This document shows, piece after piece, positions 5,821 to 6,054 of a stretch of 6,054 nt of DNA. The stretch is from contig JBLHLB010000260.1 in NCBI GenBank assembly GCA_047618505.1, positions 1 through 6,054 on the forward strand. The letters run 5' to 3'. Under the pieces are notes generated by a model, which did no database searches, was not told the DNA's origin, and was given only the letters and a program-made list of their open reading frames with translations. The DNA comes from JBLHLB01 sp047618505. GTDB taxonomy: Bacteria; Planctomycetota; UBA1135; GCA-002686595. Position 1 is the stretch's first letter. Each line of letters begins with the position of its first letter. The translations under genes were made by a program, and so were the position numbers.

Positions 5821-6054
5821 ACCGAAGAGACGGCCGTGTTCTTTCACTACCATCGGGAGAAACGCGCCTGCGCCACGGGAGTGCTCCATTGCTCAAGCCA
5901 CTCGCCGCGTTTAGCGTCGATCTAGATGGTCAACTGGAGCCGCGGACAAGGTTTTCGGTGGACACCGGCGTGACTCGGCTTGCCTGAACAGACGGGCACC
6001 TTGCCACGCCCGGAAGAAGAAGACCCTGGACGACCACCTTGTGCTACTTCGCTG
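5821..6054. other. No recognisable feature
   Basis: I read all six frames between the integrase relic and the right edge and found no protein motif, tRNA or clear inverted repeat. The short open frame at 5726-5914 is a shadow of the integrase relic. The stretch may be further decayed element DNA or the upstream region of a gene beyond the window. Confidence 0.4.

Overview
The window looks like part of a Planctomycetota chromosome, or a close relative in the PVC group. The main reason is a partial protein on the minus strand with a Planctomycete-type cytochrome c domain (PSCyt1) followed by DUF1549, an architecture expanded in Planctomycetota and also found in Verrucomicrobiota. A secreted protein built from carboxypeptidase-regulatory-like beta-sandwiches and a small PARP-type zinc-finger protein fit that origin. 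The coding regions are GC-rich. A finer taxonomic placement cannot be read from the sequence.

Layout: (1) 1-1866, minus strand: the N-terminal 622 codons of the PSCyt1/DUF1549 protein, cut by the left edge. (2) 1867-2527: a gene-poor divergent intergenic region. It is bracketed by two inverted copies of a short repeat (1899-1921 and 2429-2449) and contains what looks like a decayed zinc-ribbon transposase. (3) 2528-4237, plus strand: a 569-residue exported multi-domain protein of unknown function. (4) 4238-4528: an intergenic region with a compact palindromic element (about 4353-4465) whose ends match the repeat of region 2, then two short hairpins just before the next gene. (5) 4529-5155, plus strand: a 208-residue protein with one intact PARP-type zinc finger and a second, metal-ligand-less copy. 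(6) 5206-5820: two adjoining transposase relics, the left end of an IS5/IS903-like element and the C-terminal tail of an integrase-core (IS481/IS3-like) transposase. (7) 5821-6054: nothing recognisable.

The three intact or partial genes do not form an obvious pathway. The first two are probably envelope or periplasmic proteins transcribed divergently, and the third is probably a cytosolic DNA-associated protein. Three of the intergenic intervals carry mobile-element debris, so this is best read as accessory sequence between single-gene units. I do not see convincing evidence of a new multi-gene system. The points most worth a second look are the palindromic repeat pair that links the two intergenic regions and the degenerate second zinc finger.
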